From an uncultured Mycobacteriaceae bacterium (lineage in GTDB: Bacteria > Actinomycetota > Actinomycetes > Mycobacteriales > Mycobacteriaceae), in assembly GCA_902826815.1 (NCBI GenBank), contig CADEGF010000019.1, forward strand, positions 38,913 through 102,912: a stretch of 64,000 nt of DNA. Direction: 5' to 3'. Shown here in pieces: positions 45,270-55,991 of the stretch. Positions within the stretch are counted from its first letter, which is position 1. The number at the start of each line of letters is the position of its first letter. Position numbers and translations under genes: made by a program. The notes beneath the pieces are model-generated. The model was not told the origin of the DNA, did no database searches, and saw nothing but the letters and a program-made list of their open reading frames with translations.

Positions 45270-47547
45270 CGGTGCGCTCCAGCAGCGAGACGGGCAGCCC
45301 GGCGAACAGGTCGGCGGGGGACACGCTGCCGCTGAAGAGGCTCCCGCCGATGCGGTCGCGCCATGTCCCGCCGGGCAGCACCAACCGCGTTTCACCCCAG
45401 CCTGATTCGGCGAGATGCACGGACTGTCGGATCGCTGCGGTCACGACGTCGTCTCCACGCACGAACGCCACCAGATGTTCGGCCGCGGGTCCGTCGGCGA
45501 GCAGCGGTCGGTAGCCGCCGCCGAGAAAGACGTCCGGCCTCTCGCGGCGAAGCCTCAACGCGGCTGTCACCACTGCGATCTTGGCGTCGTTCGACGCCGA
45601 AAGCGCTTCACGCCGCGCGGCGAAGTCGACGGGTCTGCGATTGTCGGGGTCGACCAGGCTGTCGTCGGCGAGTTCGGTGCCTTGGTAGACATCCGGTACG
45701 CCGGGTGCGGTCAGTTGGATCAGCTTCTGGCCGAGGCTGTCGCTGCGGGCATATCCGTCGAGGCGCGCCACCGTGCTGGTCAATTCCGCGGCGATCGGTC
45801 CGTCGATGATGGCGTCGATCCAGGTGTGCACGTTGTGCTCGAACGCGGTGTCCGGGTCGTTCCATGTGGTGTGTACGGCGGCTTCCCGGATCGCCTTCTC
45901 GGCGTAGGCATGGAGGCGTGCCCGTAGGTCATCGGTCACCGTACCGTCAACCGGCCAGACACCGAAGATGTTCTGCCACAGGAACAGCCCGGTCATCGGA
46001 TCAGGTGACGGGAGGCGCTGCTCCCACGCGCTGACGAACTCCGCCCACAGCGACGGCACCTGCGACAGCACGCCGATCCGCGCCCGCACGTCCTCGCCGC
46101 GTTTGGTGTCGTGCGTGCTCAATGCCGTCATCGCCTGCGGCCACAGCGTGCCGCGGACCGTCGCCCGTTGATGGAATTCGGCGAGGCCCACCCCGAAGCG
46201 GTCGGGTTCGCCGCCGACTTCGTTCAGCGATACCAGCCGCGGGTCGCGGTAGAACAGGCAGTCCTCCATCGACTTGGCGGTCGCCGCTCCGCACAACTGC
46301 TGCAGGCGCACGGCCGCTTCGCCGCCTTCTCCGGCTGCCGAGGAGATCACCGCGAGTGGTTCGGCCAGATCTGGTCGCGCGGCGACGGTTTCGGCCAGTG
46401 CGATGGGCAGCACCGAGGCCAGGCTCACGTAGTCGGATCGGTATACCCCGATATGGCTCAACAACTCGGCGACGGCCTCGCCAAGCTTCGGATGAGGATG
46501 GCCGGTAGCGGCTGTGATGGCGCGGCACAGCCGGTCCTGCTCGCTGTGCAGGGTGTCGGTGACCGCATTGACCTTCAGTTCGCGGGCCAGTCGCGGCATC
46601 TCGCCGTAGTGGGCGCCGGTCGAATCCACAAGGGCGGCGAGCGGATCCGCGCCGGCGGGATCGACGAACAAACCCCCGATCTCGCGCAGTGCGTCGTAAC
46701 CGGTCGTGCCCGCCACCGGCAGGCCCGGGTCCAGCGGCTCGTCGACCGCGAGGATCTTCTCGATCACGATCCATGCCTGCGGCCCGGTGATCTCCCGCAG
46801 CCAGGTCAGATAACCCGCCGGGTCGGCCAGGCCGTCCGGGTGGTCGATGCGGACGCCGTCGACCAAGCCCTCGTCGAACCAGCGCTTCACCTCGACGTGG
46901 GAGGCATCGAAGACCGCGCGGTCCTCCTGGCGCAGCCCGGCCAGCGAGGTGATCGAGAAGAACCGCCGGTAACCGCACACCCCGTGGCGCCACCCGATCA
47001 ACTTGTAGTGCTGCCGGTCGTACACCTCGCGTCCGGTGCCAGAACCTGTTTCCGGCGCGACAGGGTAGGCGAGATCACCGAGTCGCAGCGTGTCTCCGCC
47101 GACAACGAGATCGTCGACGTCGTCGTCGGAACCCAATACCGGCAACACGATTCGGCCGTTGTCCAACGTCCAGTCGATATCGAAGAACGATGAGTACACG
47201 GAGTCTCTGCCGTGCTTGAGGACGTCCCACCACCACGTGTTCTGCTCGGGGTCGCCGACGCCGACGTGGTTGGGCACGATGTCGACGATCAACCCCATCC
47301 CGCGCGATCGGGCCGCCGCCGACAAGCGGGCCAATCCTTCGGCGCCACCGAGTTCCGCGGACACAGAAGTCGGGTCGGTCACGTCGTATCCGTGTGTCGA
47401 GCCTGCCGCCGCGGTCAGGATGGGGGACAGGTAGACGTGTGAGACGCCCAGACCGTCGAGGTAGGGCAGCAGCGCCTCGGCGTCGGCGAATGTGAAGGCA
47501 TCGCCGCGCATCTGGAGCCGATACGTCGACAGGACAGGAGAAGGCAT
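45262..47547 (-). CDS. treY: Maltooligosyltrehalose synthase
   Basis: Converts the reducing-end alpha-1,4 bond of maltodextrins into a trehalose alpha,alpha-1,1 bond. The 761-residue GH13 enzyme begins STYRLQMRGDAFTFADAE. The nucleophile region is VDGVRIDHPDGLADP and the acid region is WIVIEKILAVDEPL. Length is close to M. tuberculosis TreY (765). It follows treX with a 3-bp gap and overlaps treZ by 8 bp: a tight three-gene operon in the order of the reaction sequence. Confidence 0.97.
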   Translation of the reverse strand: MPSPVLSTYRLQMRGDAFTFADAEALLPYLDGLGVSHVYLSPILTAAAGSTHGYDVTDPTSVSAELGGAEGLARLSAAARSRGMGLIVDIVPNHVGVGDPEQNTWWWDVLKHGRDSVYSSFFDIDWTLDNGRIVLPVLGSDDDVDDLVVGGDTLRLGDLAYPVAPETGSGTGREVYDRQHYKLIGWRHGVCGYRRFFSITSLAGLRQEDRAVFDASHVEVKRWFDEGLVDGVRIDHPDGLADPAGYLTWLREITGPQAWIVIEKILAVDEPLDPGLPVAGTTGYDALREIGGLFVDPAGADPLAALVDSTGAHYGEMPRLARELKVNAVTDTLHSEQDRLCRAITAATGHPHPKLGEAVAELLSHIGVYRSDYVSLASVLPIALAETVAARPDLAEPLAVISSAAGEGGEAAVRLQQLCGAATAKSMEDCLFYRDPRLVSLNEVGGEPDRFGVGLAEFHQRATVRGTLWPQAMTALSTHDTKRGEDVRARIGVLSQVPSLWAEFVSAWEQRLPSPDPMTGLFLWQNIFGVWPVDGTVTDDLRARLHAYAEKAIREAAVHTTWNDPDTAFEHNVHTWIDAIIDGPIAAELTSTVARLDGYARSDSLGQKLIQLTAPGVPDVYQGTELADDSLVDPDNRRPVDFAARREALSASNDAKIAVVTAALRLRRERPDVFLGGGYRPLLADGPAAEHLVAFVRGDDVVTAAIRQSVHLAESGWGETRLVLPGGTWRDRIGGSLFSGSVSPADLFAGLPVSLLERTGD

Positions 47548-47550
47548 ACG

Positions 47551-49689
47551 TCAGGCGGTCTTACGCAGCACCAGAAGCGACCGGGGCGCCAACGTGATCT
47601 TCTCGCCTGCCGCGACCACGAAGTCGGTGTCACCCTCGGGATTGGCGGTGTCCAGGTCGGCTGTCCACTCGTCGGCATAATCGCCTTGCGGCGCAATGAA
47701 ATCCTGCTCCTGATCGTGTGCGTTGAAGCACAGCAGGAACGAGTCGTCGACGACGCGCTCACCGCGCTCATTCGGCGTCGGAATGGCTTCGCCGTTGAGG
47801 AAGACCGCCACGCACTTGTCCAGGCCAGAACCCCAATCCTCCGGTGTCATCTCGATGCCGGCCGGGGTCAGCCAGGCGATGTCGCGAGCCTGGTCGCCGG
47901 TCCGGATCGGCTTGCCCTCGAAGAACCGGCGACGACGGAAGACGGCGTGCTTTTTGCGCAGCTCGGTGACCTTACGGGTGAAGGCCAGCTGGTCGGCGTT
48001 GGTCTCAACCATCGACCAGTCCATCCAGGAGATGTCGGAGTCCTGGCAGTAGACGTTGTTGTTACCCCTCTGGGTCCGCCCGATCTCGTCGCCGTGGGAG
48101 AGCATCGGGGTGCCTTGGGACAACATCAAGGTGCCCATGATGTTGCGCATCTGCTTACCGCGCAGCGCCAGGATGTCAGGGTCGTCGGTCGGGCCTTCCA
48201 CGCCGCAGTTCCACGACCGGTTGTGGCTTTCGCCGTCGCGGTTGTCCTCACCGTTGGCCTCGTTGTGTTTCTCGTTGTAGGACACCAGGTCGTTGAGCGG
48301 GAAGCCGTCATGGCAGGTGACGAAGTTGATACTGGCGCTTGGCCGGCGGCCGGTGTCCTCGTAGAGGTCCGACGAGCCGGTGAGCCGGGACGCGAATTCG
48401 CCGAGGGTCGCGGGTTCACCCCGCCAGTAGTCACGCACAGTGTCGCGATACTTCCCGTTCCACTCGGTCCACAAACCTGGGAAGTTGCCCACCTGATAGC
48501 CGCCCTCGCCGATGTCCCACGGCTCGGCGATCAGCTTCACCTGGCTGACGACGGGGTCCTGCTGAACGAGGTCGAAGAATGCGCTCAGCCGGTCGACGTC
48601 GTAGAACTCGCGGGCCAGTGTCGCGGCGAGGTCGAAGCGGAAGCCGTCGACATGCATGTCGAGCACCCAGTAGCGCAGCGAGTCCATGATCAGCTGCAGG
48701 GTGTGCGGGTGCCGCGCGTTGAGGCTGTTGCCGGTGCCGGTGAAGTCCTTGTAGAACTTCAGGTCGCCGTCGAGCAGCCGGTAGTAGGCGGCGTTGTCGA
48801 TGCCGCGGAAGTTGATCGTCGGTCCAAGGTGGTTTCCCTCCGCGGTGTGGTTGTAGACGACATCGAGGATCACCTCGATGCCTGCCTCGTGAAAGGTGCG
48901 CACCATTGTCTTGAACTCGGCGACGGCACCGCCGGCGTGCGGGCTGAACGCGTACTGGTGGTGCGGCGCCAGAAACCCGAAGGTGTTGTAGCCCCAGTAG
49001 TTTCGCAGCCCGAGGTCGAGCAGCCGGTGGTCGTGCATGAACTGGTGCACTGGCATCAGCTCGATCGCGGTGACGTTGAGCGACTTGAGGTGGTCGATGA
49101 CAGCGGGGTGGGACAGGCCCGCGTAGGTGCCGCGCTGTTCCTCCGGGATTGCCGGATGGGTCTGGGTGAGCCCCTTGACGTGCGCCTCGTAGATGACGGT
49201 CTCGTGGTAGGGCGTGCGGGGTGCGCGATCGGACTGCCAGTCGAAGTAGGGGTTGATCACGACGCTGGTCATCGTGTGGCCGAGCGAATCGACTCCCGGC
49301 GGGTTCGCGGTGTCACCAGGGTCGACCTCGGCGGCCTCGACGTCGTAGGAGTACAACGCCTGGGTGAACTCGAAGTCCCCGTGGAAGGCCTTCCCGTAGG
49401 GGTCGAGCAGCAGCTTGCTCGCGTCGCATCGGTGACCCGCCGCGGGATCCCACGGACCGTGCACCCGGAAGCCGTACCGCTGCCCGGGTGAGATGGTCGG
49501 CAGGTAGGCGTGCCAGACGTAGCCGTCCACCTCGTCGAGATTGATCCGCTGCTCGGTGCCGTCCTTGGCGATCAGGCACAGTTCGACCTTCTCGGCGATC
49601 TCGGAGAACAGCGAGAAGTTCGTCCCCGCGCCGTCGTAGGTGGCGCCGAGCGGATACGGAGTACCGGGCCACACCGTTGTCGAGGACAT
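47551..49689 (-). CDS. treX: Glycogen debranching enzyme (GlgX/TreX type)
   Basis: Cleaves alpha-1,6 branches of glycogen or maltodextrins to feed TreY. The 712-residue GH13 isoamylase-type protein has an N-terminal CBM48 domain starting TVWPGTPYPLGATYDGAGTN, the catalytic Asp region DGFRFDLAATLARE and Glu region LIAEPWDIGEGGYQ. First gene of the treXYZ operon. The acyltransferase gene upstream ends 40 bp before its start, so the operon may include it. Confidence 0.97.
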   Translation of the reverse strand: MSSTTVWPGTPYPLGATYDGAGTNFSLFSEIAEKVELCLIAKDGTEQRINLDEVDGYVWHAYLPTISPGQRYGFRVHGPWDPAAGHRCDASKLLLDPYGKAFHGDFEFTQALYSYDVEAAEVDPGDTANPPGVDSLGHTMTSVVINPYFDWQSDRAPRTPYHETVIYEAHVKGLTQTHPAIPEEQRGTYAGLSHPAVIDHLKSLNVTAIELMPVHQFMHDHRLLDLGLRNYWGYNTFGFLAPHHQYAFSPHAGGAVAEFKTMVRTFHEAGIEVILDVVYNHTAEGNHLGPTINFRGIDNAAYYRLLDGDLKFYKDFTGTGNSLNARHPHTLQLIMDSLRYWVLDMHVDGFRFDLAATLAREFYDVDRLSAFFDLVQQDPVVSQVKLIAEPWDIGEGGYQVGNFPGLWTEWNGKYRDTVRDYWRGEPATLGEFASRLTGSSDLYEDTGRRPSASINFVTCHDGFPLNDLVSYNEKHNEANGEDNRDGESHNRSWNCGVEGPTDDPDILALRGKQMRNIMGTLMLSQGTPMLSHGDEIGRTQRGNNNVYCQDSDISWMDWSMVETNADQLAFTRKVTELRKKHAVFRRRRFFEGKPIRTGDQARDIAWLTPAGIEMTPEDWGSGLDKCVAVFLNGEAIPTPNERGERVVDDSFLLCFNAHDQEQDFIAPQGDYADEWTADLDTANPEGDTDFVVAAGEKITLAPRSLLVLRKTA

Positions 49690-49729
49690 CAGTCGACCTT
49701 ATCGGCGGCTGGGATCGGCCGCGCGGCGG

Positions 49730-51895
49730 TCACCACCAGTGGGTGGCAGCCCCGATCTGGCGTCCGAGTTCGTCGGTCATCGTGCTCATGTAGGTCTTCG
49801 AGATGTGGTGTGAATCGTGGTAGATCAGCACGTTTCCCTCGACCGCGCGGCACACGTCCTTGCGGCAGATCGCGTCGCTCATATCGAGCGGTTTCATCAA
49901 CGGGAACCGATTGACCCACGGCAGCGCCGGGTTGGTCTTGGCCAGCACGTCGGTGCGCCTGATTCCGCACGAGATACCGTTGCCGCCGTCGGCGATACAG
50001 TCCGCGGGGAAGAACGGCTTGCTGCCACGCAGCAGCCATGGCGTGTCCCGCATCGCAAGGATGGGGATGTTGTTGTCCGACAACTCTTCCCAGATCCCGA
50101 CGTAGGTGCCCGGCATCACGTCGCCGGGTTTGATGTTCCACGGCCTCGTCGCCGTGGTGAACAGGTAGTCGGGCCGGTCGGAGATGATCTGCTTCATCAC
50201 CGACTTGTTCCACGTGTGGCATTTGGGATAGGGCCGGTTGTCGCCCATCACCAGCGGCACTTCTTCGGTGGTCAGCGGGCAGCCCATCTTCAGATAGGTG
50301 GTCACCTTGAAGTGGTGCTGCTTGCCGAGCAGGTCGAGCGCGGTGATCCAGTGCTCGGCGTGCGAACCGCCCGCCAGCGCTATCGTGTGCGACGCCGACT
50401 GGTCGCCGTATGTGCAGCTGACCACATCGACGTTGTCGAAGGTGCTGATGCAGCCGTCCTCGGTGGTCTCCGGGAGATCCTCTTTGGCCTCGAGCACCGT
50501 TGGGCGCATTGGCACGTCGGGCACCGGGGCGTTGTCGAGCAGTGCGTGCGCACCGGGGTAGTCGACCGACTCGAGGGTGCCCAGCTGCTCAGCGCTCGCC
50601 CGCTGCACCAGGACGTGCTCACGCCAGCTGAACGAGGTCACCGTCAACGCCACGCCGAGCGCCGCCACTATCGAGCCGAGCACGATCGTTGGCCTTCTGA
50701 GTCGGCGGCGAAGGGAGATCTTGTCCGACCGGGCCGCGGCGGCGCCAGACCGGTAACGCAGCGGGTTCTCAATGTATTTGGTGGTCAGATACGCGAGCAG
50801 GCCCGACACCAGCAGCACGCCTGCCCCATCGAGGAACCCGGCGTGCTCGCGGTCGGCATAGACGAGCCAGAAGATCAGCAGTGGCCAGTGCCAGAGATAC
50901 AGCGAATACGCCATGGATCCGAGCCATACGAACGGCTTGGTCGCCAGCAGCCGGTTGGGCAGCGGCAGCTTGCCGCCGGTATGCGGGTCGGCGAGCCGGT
51001 TGGCTCCGGTGAGGATGAACAGCATCGTGGCGCCGACCGGCACGAGTGCCCATGGCCCGGGGAACTCCTTGACGCCGTTGATGAGCGCTCCGCAGGACAG
51101 GATCGCGGCAAGGGCCACCACTGCCACCGCGGTGCGCAGCCACATCGGCCAGCGGATGTATCCGACCAGCGCGCCGACCAAAGCCCCGAGCAGTAGCTCC
51201 CAGCCGCGCGCGAAACTGTTGTAGTAAGCCGTCGCCGGGTCGGCGTTGTGAGCAAAGATCGCGTAGACGAACGACGCGATGGTGACCACTGTCAGCAGCA
51301 CTACCAGTGCCGCGCGCATATGCCTGCCGAAAACTTTGCGGAAGAGAACGGCGAACCCGAAGATCATCGCGAGAAACGCGATATAGAACTGGCCTTGGAC
51401 CGACATGGACCAGATGTGCTGCAGCGGGCTCACCGATTCCCCGGCACGCAGATAGTCCGCCGCGGTGTTCGCCAGCTCCCAGTTCTGGTAGTAGCCGAGG
51501 CTGGCCAGGCTCTGGTCAGCGAACGTCTCCCACCGCGTCTCCGGCTGAATCAGGATGGTCAGCACCGCCGCTCCGGCCAGCACCACGACGAGTGCGGGCA
51601 ACAGCCGCCGAACCAACCGGGTGACCTCGGGAACCGGCGACAGCGATGCGCCGGACGTCAGCGCGGCCCGCAGAAGGCGTCCGCCGAAGAAGAACCCCGA
51701 CAATGCGAGAAAGACGTCCACGCCGCCGGAAACACGACCGAACCAGACGTGAAAGGCCGCCACGAGGGCGATCGCGATTCCGCGTAGGCCGTCGAGATCG
51801 TGGCGGTAGAAGCCGGACTTGCGGTCTGCCGCCGAAGCGCCCTTGGCGGGCTCGGCGGTAACCGCCGCCGGCCTTGGAGCGGCGAGGGTCATCAT
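49730..51895 (-). CDS. Membrane O-acyltransferase with C-terminal SGNH-type domain
   Basis: The 721-residue protein has an N-terminal acyltransferase-3 domain of about ten membrane segments (motif [20 protein letters not shown] at about 30-50) and a C-terminal extracytoplasmic domain (about 430-721). The C-terminal domain shows the SGNH pattern: [12 protein letters not shown] and a final YHDSHHIS. OafA/Rv1565c-type proteins transfer acyl groups to cell-envelope glycans or glycolipids. The acceptor is unknown; closeness to treXYZ and its extracytoplasmic catalytic half fit envelope carbohydrate modification. It is divergent from bioA. Confidence 0.92.
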   Translation of the reverse strand: MMTLAAPRPAAVTAEPAKGASAADRKSGFYRHDLDGLRGIAIALVAAFHVWFGRVSGGVDVFLALSGFFFGGRLLRAALTSGASLSPVPEVTRLVRRLLPALVVVLAGAAVLTILIQPETRWETFADQSLASLGYYQNWELANTAADYLRAGESVSPLQHIWSMSVQGQFYIAFLAMIFGFAVLFRKVFGRHMRAALVVLLTVVTIASFVYAIFAHNADPATAYYNSFARGWELLLGALVGALVGYIRWPMWLRTAVAVVALAAILSCGALINGVKEFPGPWALVPVGATMLFILTGANRLADPHTGGKLPLPNRLLATKPFVWLGSMAYSLYLWHWPLLIFWLVYADREHAGFLDGAGVLLVSGLLAYLTTKYIENPLRYRSGAAAARSDKISLRRRLRRPTIVLGSIVAALGVALTVTSFSWREHVLVQRASAEQLGTLESVDYPGAHALLDNAPVPDVPMRPTVLEAKEDLPETTEDGCISTFDNVDVVSCTYGDQSASHTIALAGGSHAEHWITALDLLGKQHHFKVTTYLKMGCPLTTEEVPLVMGDNRPYPKCHTWNKSVMKQIISDRPDYLFTTATRPWNIKPGDVMPGTYVGIWEELSDNNIPILAMRDTPWLLRGSKPFFPADCIADGGNGISCGIRRTDVLAKTNPALPWVNRFPLMKPLDMSDAICRKDVCRAVEGNVLIYHDSHHISKTYMSTMTDELGRQIGAATHWW

Positions 51896-51952
51896 GTTCG
51901 CGGGATAATCTACCTAAGATCGCTGTGCGACTCATGTCGTGCCTCCCGCCAT

Positions 51953-51958
51953 TAGGCT
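51953..51958 (+). promoter_or_regulatory. Putative -10 hexamer (TAGGCT) of bioA
   Basis: TAGGCT is 8 nt before the ATG at 51967. No BioQ-type TGAAC-N3-GTTCA palindrome occurs in the 71-bp divergent region. Confidence 0.45.
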
Positions 51959-51966
51959 CGTTTTCC

Positions 51967-53259
51967 ATGCCCGCGTTGACTCCCGCTGAAATCAGCGCCA
52001 TCGACGCCGCCCACGTCTGGCATCCCTACAGCACGATCGGCTCAGAGGCGATGGCACCCGTCGTCGCAGTGGGGGCCCGCGGGGCCCGGTTGACCTTGAT
52101 CAACGACGGAGAGCGCGTCGAGGTGCTCGATGCCATGAGTTCGTGGTGGACCGCGATCCACGGCCACGGCCATCCCTCGCTGGACTACGCGATCGCCTCC
52201 CAGCTGTCCAGGATGAACCACGTCATGTTCGGCGGCCTGACCCACGAGCCGGCCGCCCGCCTCGCGCAGCTGCTCGTCGAGATCACCCCCGACGGGCTTG
52301 ACACCGTCTTCTTCAGCGACTCGGGCTCGGTCTCGGTAGAGGTCGCTGTGAAGATGGCGCTGCAGTACCAGCGCAGCCTCGGCCGCCCGAAAAAGCACCG
52401 GCTGATGACCTGGCGGGGCGGCTACCACGGCGACACGTTCACGCCGATGAGCGTCTGCGATCCCGATGGCGGGATGCACTCGCTGTGGACCGACATCCTC
52501 GCGAACCAGGTCTTCGCGCCCCAGGTGCCCGGCGGATACGACGCCACCTACATCGCCGCGTTCGAAGCGCAGTTGGCCGAGCACGCCGACGAACTCGCCG
52601 CGGTCATCGTGGAGCCCGTCGTCCAGGGTGCAGGTGGCATGCGATTCCACGACCCGCGCTACCTGACCGATCTGCGGGAGATGTGCGACCGCCACGAGGT
52701 GCTGCTGATCTTCGACGAGATCGCCACCGGCTTCGGGCGTACCGGCGAGCTGTTCGCCGCCGATCACGTCGGCGTGCGCCCCGACATCATGTGCGTCGGC
52801 AAGGCGCTCACCGGCGGCTACCTCACCCTGGCCGCCACCATGTGCACCACTGACATCGCGCACACGATCAGCGGCAACGAGCCCGGTGCGCTCATGCACG
52901 GCCCGACCTTCATGGCCAACGCATTGGCATGCGCAGTGGCGGTGGCATCCGTCGAGCTACTACTCGGCCAGGATTGGCGCACACGGGTTCTGGAGATCGA
53001 GGCGGGTCTGCGCGACGGTCTCGAGCCCGCACGTTCGCTGCCCGGCGTGGCCGACGTCAGGGTGCTCGGCGCCATCGGCGTCATCGAGATGGCGGATCCG
53101 GTCGACGTCCCCGCGGCGACCGCGGCAGCGCTGGAGCACGGCATCTGGCTGCGCCCGTTCCGGAACCTTGTGTACGCCATGCCGCCCTACATCTGCACTC
53201 AAGACGAGATCGGGCAGATCACCTCGGCGATGGTCGGCGTGGCCCGTGCACTAACCTGA
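51967..53259 (+). CDS. bioA: 7,8-diaminopelargonic acid aminotransferase
   Basis: PLP aminotransferase that converts KAPA to DAPA with S-adenosylmethionine as amino donor. The 430-residue protein shows [23 protein letters not shown] and [10 protein letters not shown], and the PLP lysine in [19 protein letters not shown] 51967 follows the TAGGCT box; the open frame to 51874 overlaps the divergent gene's start. The stop codon lies inside the BioQ palindrome that controls bioF. Confidence 0.96.
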   Translation: MPALTPAEISAIDAAHVWHPYSTIGSEAMAPVVAVGARGARLTLINDGERVEVLDAMSSWWTAIHGHGHPSLDYAIASQLSRMNHVMFGGLTHEPAARLAQLLVEITPDGLDTVFFSDSGSVSVEVAVKMALQYQRSLGRPKKHRLMTWRGGYHGDTFTPMSVCDPDGGMHSLWTDILANQVFAPQVPGGYDATYIAAFEAQLAEHADELAAVIVEPVVQGAGGMRFHDPRYLTDLREMCDRHEVLLIFDEIATGFGRTGELFAADHVGVRPDIMCVGKALTGGYLTLAATMCTTDIAHTISGNEPGALMHGPTFMANALACAVAVASVELLLGQDWRTRVLEIEAGLRDGLEPARSLPGVADVRVLGAIGVIEMADPVDVPAATAAALEHGIWLRPFRNLVYAMPPYICTQDEIGQITSAMVGVARALT

Positions 53260-53270
53260 ACGGTGTTCAA
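53252..53270 (+). promoter_or_regulatory. BioQ-type operator and -10 of bioF
   Basis: The 13-bp palindrome TGAACGGTGTTCA (53257-53269) directly follows TAACCT (53252-53257), a good -10 hexamer. The same 19-bp sequence recurs at 56590-56608 before bioB. It matches the TetR-type BioQ site known from M. smegmatis. The transcription start would fall inside the palindrome, so binding should block initiation. Confidence 0.8.
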
Positions 53271-53300
53271 TTCGTTCGGTGTCAAGATCGAAGGAGCATC

Positions 53301-54446
53301 GTGACCCGGGTAGAGGTTTCCCCGCTGGCCTGGCTCGACGAGGTCGAGCGGCAGCGCCGCGCCGCCGGGCTGCGCCGGTCGCTGCGCGCGCGGCCGCCGG
53401 TGGGGGCGGAGCTAGACCTGGCATCCAACGACTACCTCGGACTGTCGCAACACCCCGACGTCATCGACGGCGGTGTGGCCGCACTGCGGACCTGGGGTGC
53501 AGGCTCGTCGGGATCGCGGCTCGTCACCGGCAACACCGAACTGCACGAGGGCTTCGAGGCCGCTCTGGCCGGCTTCGTCGGCGCCGAGTCGGCCCTGGTG
53601 TTCTCGTCGGGCTACACCGCCAACCTCGGTGCCGTGGTCGCACTTTCCGGTCCTGGATCGCTCCTGGTGTCCGACGCGTACACCCATGCGTCACTGGTCG
53701 ACGCCTGCCGCCTGTCGAAGGCGAGGGTGGCGGTGACGCCTCACCGCGACGTGGCCGCGGTGGAGCAGGCGCTGTCGTCTCGCGCCGAGGACCGCGCGGT
53801 CGTCATCACGGACTCGGTCTTCAGCGCCGACGGCGACCTCGCTCCGCTGCGCCGACTCCACGACGTCTGCCGTCGCCACAACGCACTCCTGATCGTCGAC
53901 GAGGCGCACGGTCTCGGCGTGCGGGGGACCGGTGGGCGCGGCCTGCTGGAGGAAGTCGGACTGGCCGGTGCGCCGGATGTCGTGATGACCGTGACGATGT
54001 CCAAGGCGCTCGGCAGTCAGGGCGGCGCGGTGCTCGGCCCCGTCGCGGTCCGCGATCACCTGATCGACGCCGCGCGGCCGTTCATCTTCGATACCGGTCT
54101 CGCCCCTGCCGCCGTCGGAGCGGCGTGGGCGGCGCTGCGGGTGCTGATGGACGAACCATGGCGCGCGCAGGACGTCCTTCGGTACGCGGCCGAGCTGGCA
54201 CAGGTCTGCGAGGTCGCCGACCGCCCGGAATCGGCGGTGGTGTCGGTCATTCTCGGCGCGCCCGAGGTTGCGCTGGCCGCCGCAACGGCATGCCTCGACC
54301 GCGGTGTGCGGGTCGGCTGTTTCCGCCCGCCGACGGTTCCCGCGGGCACCTCGCGGTTGCGGCTCACGGCACGGGCGTCGCTGTCCGAAGACGAGATTGC
54401 GTTGGCGCGCACGGTGCTCACGGAAGTGTTGTCGGCTCGAACGTGA
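53301..54446 (+). CDS. bioF: 8-amino-7-oxononanoate synthase
   Basis: PLP enzyme joining pimeloyl-ACP/CoA and L-alanine to form KAPA. The 381-residue protein has [13 protein letters not shown] at the N-terminus, [18 protein letters not shown] as substrate/PLP region and the PLP lysine in [15 protein letters not shown] 53301 has AAGGAG 4 nt upstream; a longer open frame from 52929 is antisense-free but overlaps bioA and is not needed. It is preceded by a BioQ operator and overlaps bioD by four bases. Confidence 0.96.
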   Translation: MTRVEVSPLAWLDEVERQRRAAGLRRSLRARPPVGAELDLASNDYLGLSQHPDVIDGGVAALRTWGAGSSGSRLVTGNTELHEGFEAALAGFVGAESALVFSSGYTANLGAVVALSGPGSLLVSDAYTHASLVDACRLSKARVAVTPHRDVAAVEQALSSRAEDRAVVITDSVFSADGDLAPLRRLHDVCRRHNALLIVDEAHGLGVRGTGGRGLLEEVGLAGAPDVVMTVTMSKALGSQGGAVLGPVAVRDHLIDAARPFIFDTGLAPAAVGAAWAALRVLMDEPWRAQDVLRYAAELAQVCEVADRPESAVVSVILGAPEVALAAATACLDRGVRVGCFRPPTVPAGTSRLRLTARASLSEDEIALARTVLTEVLSART

Positions 54447-55123
54447 GCGTTCTCGTCGTCACGGGCACCGACACCGGCGTTGGTAAGACGGTGGCAACCG
54501 CGGCGCTGGCATGTCATGCCCGGCTGGCCGGTATCGACGTCGCGGTCTGCAAGCCGGTGCAATCCGGCTCAGCCGACGGTGACGATGACCTGGCCGATAT
54601 CGCCCGGCTCTCCGGCGTCACCGAATTACACGGCCTGGCAAGGCTTCCCGAGCCGTTGGCGCCTGCGGCCGCCGCGCAGCGGGCCGGTATGCGATTACCG
54701 ACCCGCGATGAGCTGAGCTCGATGGTGACCGCGGTCGACCAGCCGAGGCGCCTGACCCTGGTCGAGGGCGCAGGCGGACTACTCGTCGAGATCGGCGACG
54801 ACGAAACTACGCTGCGCGACGTCGCGGTCGACCTCGACGCTCCGGTACTCATCGTGACCAGGGCCGGTTTGGGCACGCTGAACCATGCTGCGCTTACGCT
54901 GGAAGCACTTGCCTCACATGGAGTTTGGTGCGCCGGTCTAGTGGTCGGTGCATGGCCGCGCGATCCCGGTGTCATCGAGACGGGCAACCGGGAGGTGCTG
55001 TCGTCGATGGCCCCGCTGCGAGCCGTATTGCCCGACGGTGCCGGTGCTTTCGCACGGGCGGAGTTCGAAGCGATGAGCTCCGAGGCGTTCGACCCGCAGT
55101 GGGTCGGGGATCTGGTGGACTGA
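54443..55123 (+). CDS. bioD: Dethiobiotin synthetase
   Basis: ATP-dependent carboxylation and ring closure of DAPA to dethiobiotin. The 226-residue protein has the P-loop [17 protein letters not shown], the substrate Lys/Ser region [12 protein letters not shown] and [11 protein letters not shown]. Same length as M. tuberculosis BioD. GTG 54443 overlaps the bioF stop (GTGA). The very long open frame that contains it upstream (from 53279) is only the second frame of bioF. Confidence 0.96.
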   Translation: MSVLVVTGTDTGVGKTVATAALACHARLAGIDVAVCKPVQSGSADGDDDLADIARLSGVTELHGLARLPEPLAPAAAAQRAGMRLPTRDELSSMVTAVDQPRRLTLVEGAGGLLVEIGDDETTLRDVAVDLDAPVLIVTRAGLGTLNHAALTLEALASHGVWCAGLVVGAWPRDPGVIETGNREVLSSMAPLRAVLPDGAGAFARAEFEAMSSEAFDPQWVGDLVD

Positions 55124-55124
55124 G

Positions 55125-55649
55125 ATGGTCCACTCCGTCGAGCTGCTCTTCGACGACGAGACAGACGTCGCGATGCGGCATATCTGGGATGACCTGGCAA
55201 ACGCAGGCGTCCGTAGCCTCGCGAGTTCGACGTCTCCGAGCAACCGGCCGCACGTCACGCTCACGGTCGCCGAGCACATGGACGAAGCCGTCGACGATGC
55301 ATTGAGACCGCTCCTGCGGATGCTGCCGTTCCCGTGCACGATCGGCGCGCCGATGCTGTTCGGCCGGGGACCGTTCACGCTGGTGCGGCTGTTGATCCCG
55401 GCCACCCGGTTGTTGGCGCTGCAGGCCGAGGTGCACGACGCATGCCTGCCCCACATGGCGCCGGGCCCGCTACCGCATGCCGATCCTGGGCACTGGACGC
55501 CTCACGTCACCCTGGCGCGCAGGGTGGCGCCGGAGAAGCTGGCCGACGTGTTGTCGCTGCGACGCATGTCGCGGGATCGACGTGGCACCGCCGTGGCGAT
55601 CAGGCACTGGGACGGCAACAACCGGGTGGAGTATCCGATCACGCCTTAA
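55125..55649 (+). CDS. 2H phosphoesterase / RNA ligase-like protein (Rv1571-like)
   Basis: The 174-residue protein has two HxT motifs, H43-V-T45 (RPHVTLTV) and H127-V-T129 (TPHVTLAR), spaced as in the 2H phosphoesterase superfamily (2'-5' RNA ligase/cyclic phosphodiesterase type). Its substrate is unknown. It begins 1 bp after bioD and is certainly co-transcribed with bioFD, a linkage also seen in M. tuberculosis (Rv1570-Rv1571) whose reason is unclear. Its stop overlaps that of the convergent YjbR-like gene by four bases. Confidence 0.9.
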   Translation: MVHSVELLFDDETDVAMRHIWDDLANAGVRSLASSTSPSNRPHVTLTVAEHMDEAVDDALRPLLRMLPFPCTIGAPMLFGRGPFTLVRLLIPATRLLALQAEVHDACLPHMAPGPLPHADPGHWTPHVTLARRVAPEKLADVLSLRRMSRDRRGTAVAIRHWDGNNRVEYPITP

Positions 55650-55981
55650 GGCACTGTCGCCGCAACGCTTTTCGGCACGCACATCCGCCACGCCTCGACG
55701 ACGATCTCGCGGAGCTCGACGGCGTCGATCGCGTCGAGCCGCACGTGCACCCAGTTGTAGCGCATATCGGACGCACTCGGGAGCATGAACTTGTCAGGCT
55801 CGGAGGCGATAAGGCCGTCGCGCTCATCCTTGGGAAACGCGAATCCCATCACCGTCTCGTCGCGCGAGAACGCGAGATAGACGATCTGCCCGATGCGGAA
55901 CTTGATCCGGTCGCGGACCACCACCTCATACGACCTTGGCAGCGCCGAGGTGATGCGCCGCACATCAGCGACGGTGTTCAT
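55646..55981 (-). CDS. MmcQ/YjbR-family protein
   Basis: The 111-residue protein of the MmcQ/YjbR fold contains ITSALPRSYEVVVRDRIKFR, FAFPKDERDGLIASEP and MRYNWVHVRL, matching the family (compact alpha/beta domain, possibly DNA-binding; function unproven). ATG 55981 was chosen; the longer frame to 56224 overlaps bioQ. It follows bioQ by 10 bp in the same direction, so the two may form a small operon, without known link to biotin. Confidence 0.85.
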   Translation of the reverse strand: MNTVADVRRITSALPRSYEVVVRDRIKFRIGQIVYLAFSRDETVMGFAFPKDERDGLIASEPDKFMLPSASDMRYNWVHVRLDAIDAVELREIVVEAWRMCVPKSVAATVP

Positions 55982-55991
55982 CTCTGCGACG

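Noticed and set aside
53279-54442. 388-codon open frame running through bioF and fused to bioD
   Set aside because: Its sequence is Arg/Gly-rich shadow of bioF; only the part from 54443 (bioD) is real. No evidence for a frameshifted fusion protein.
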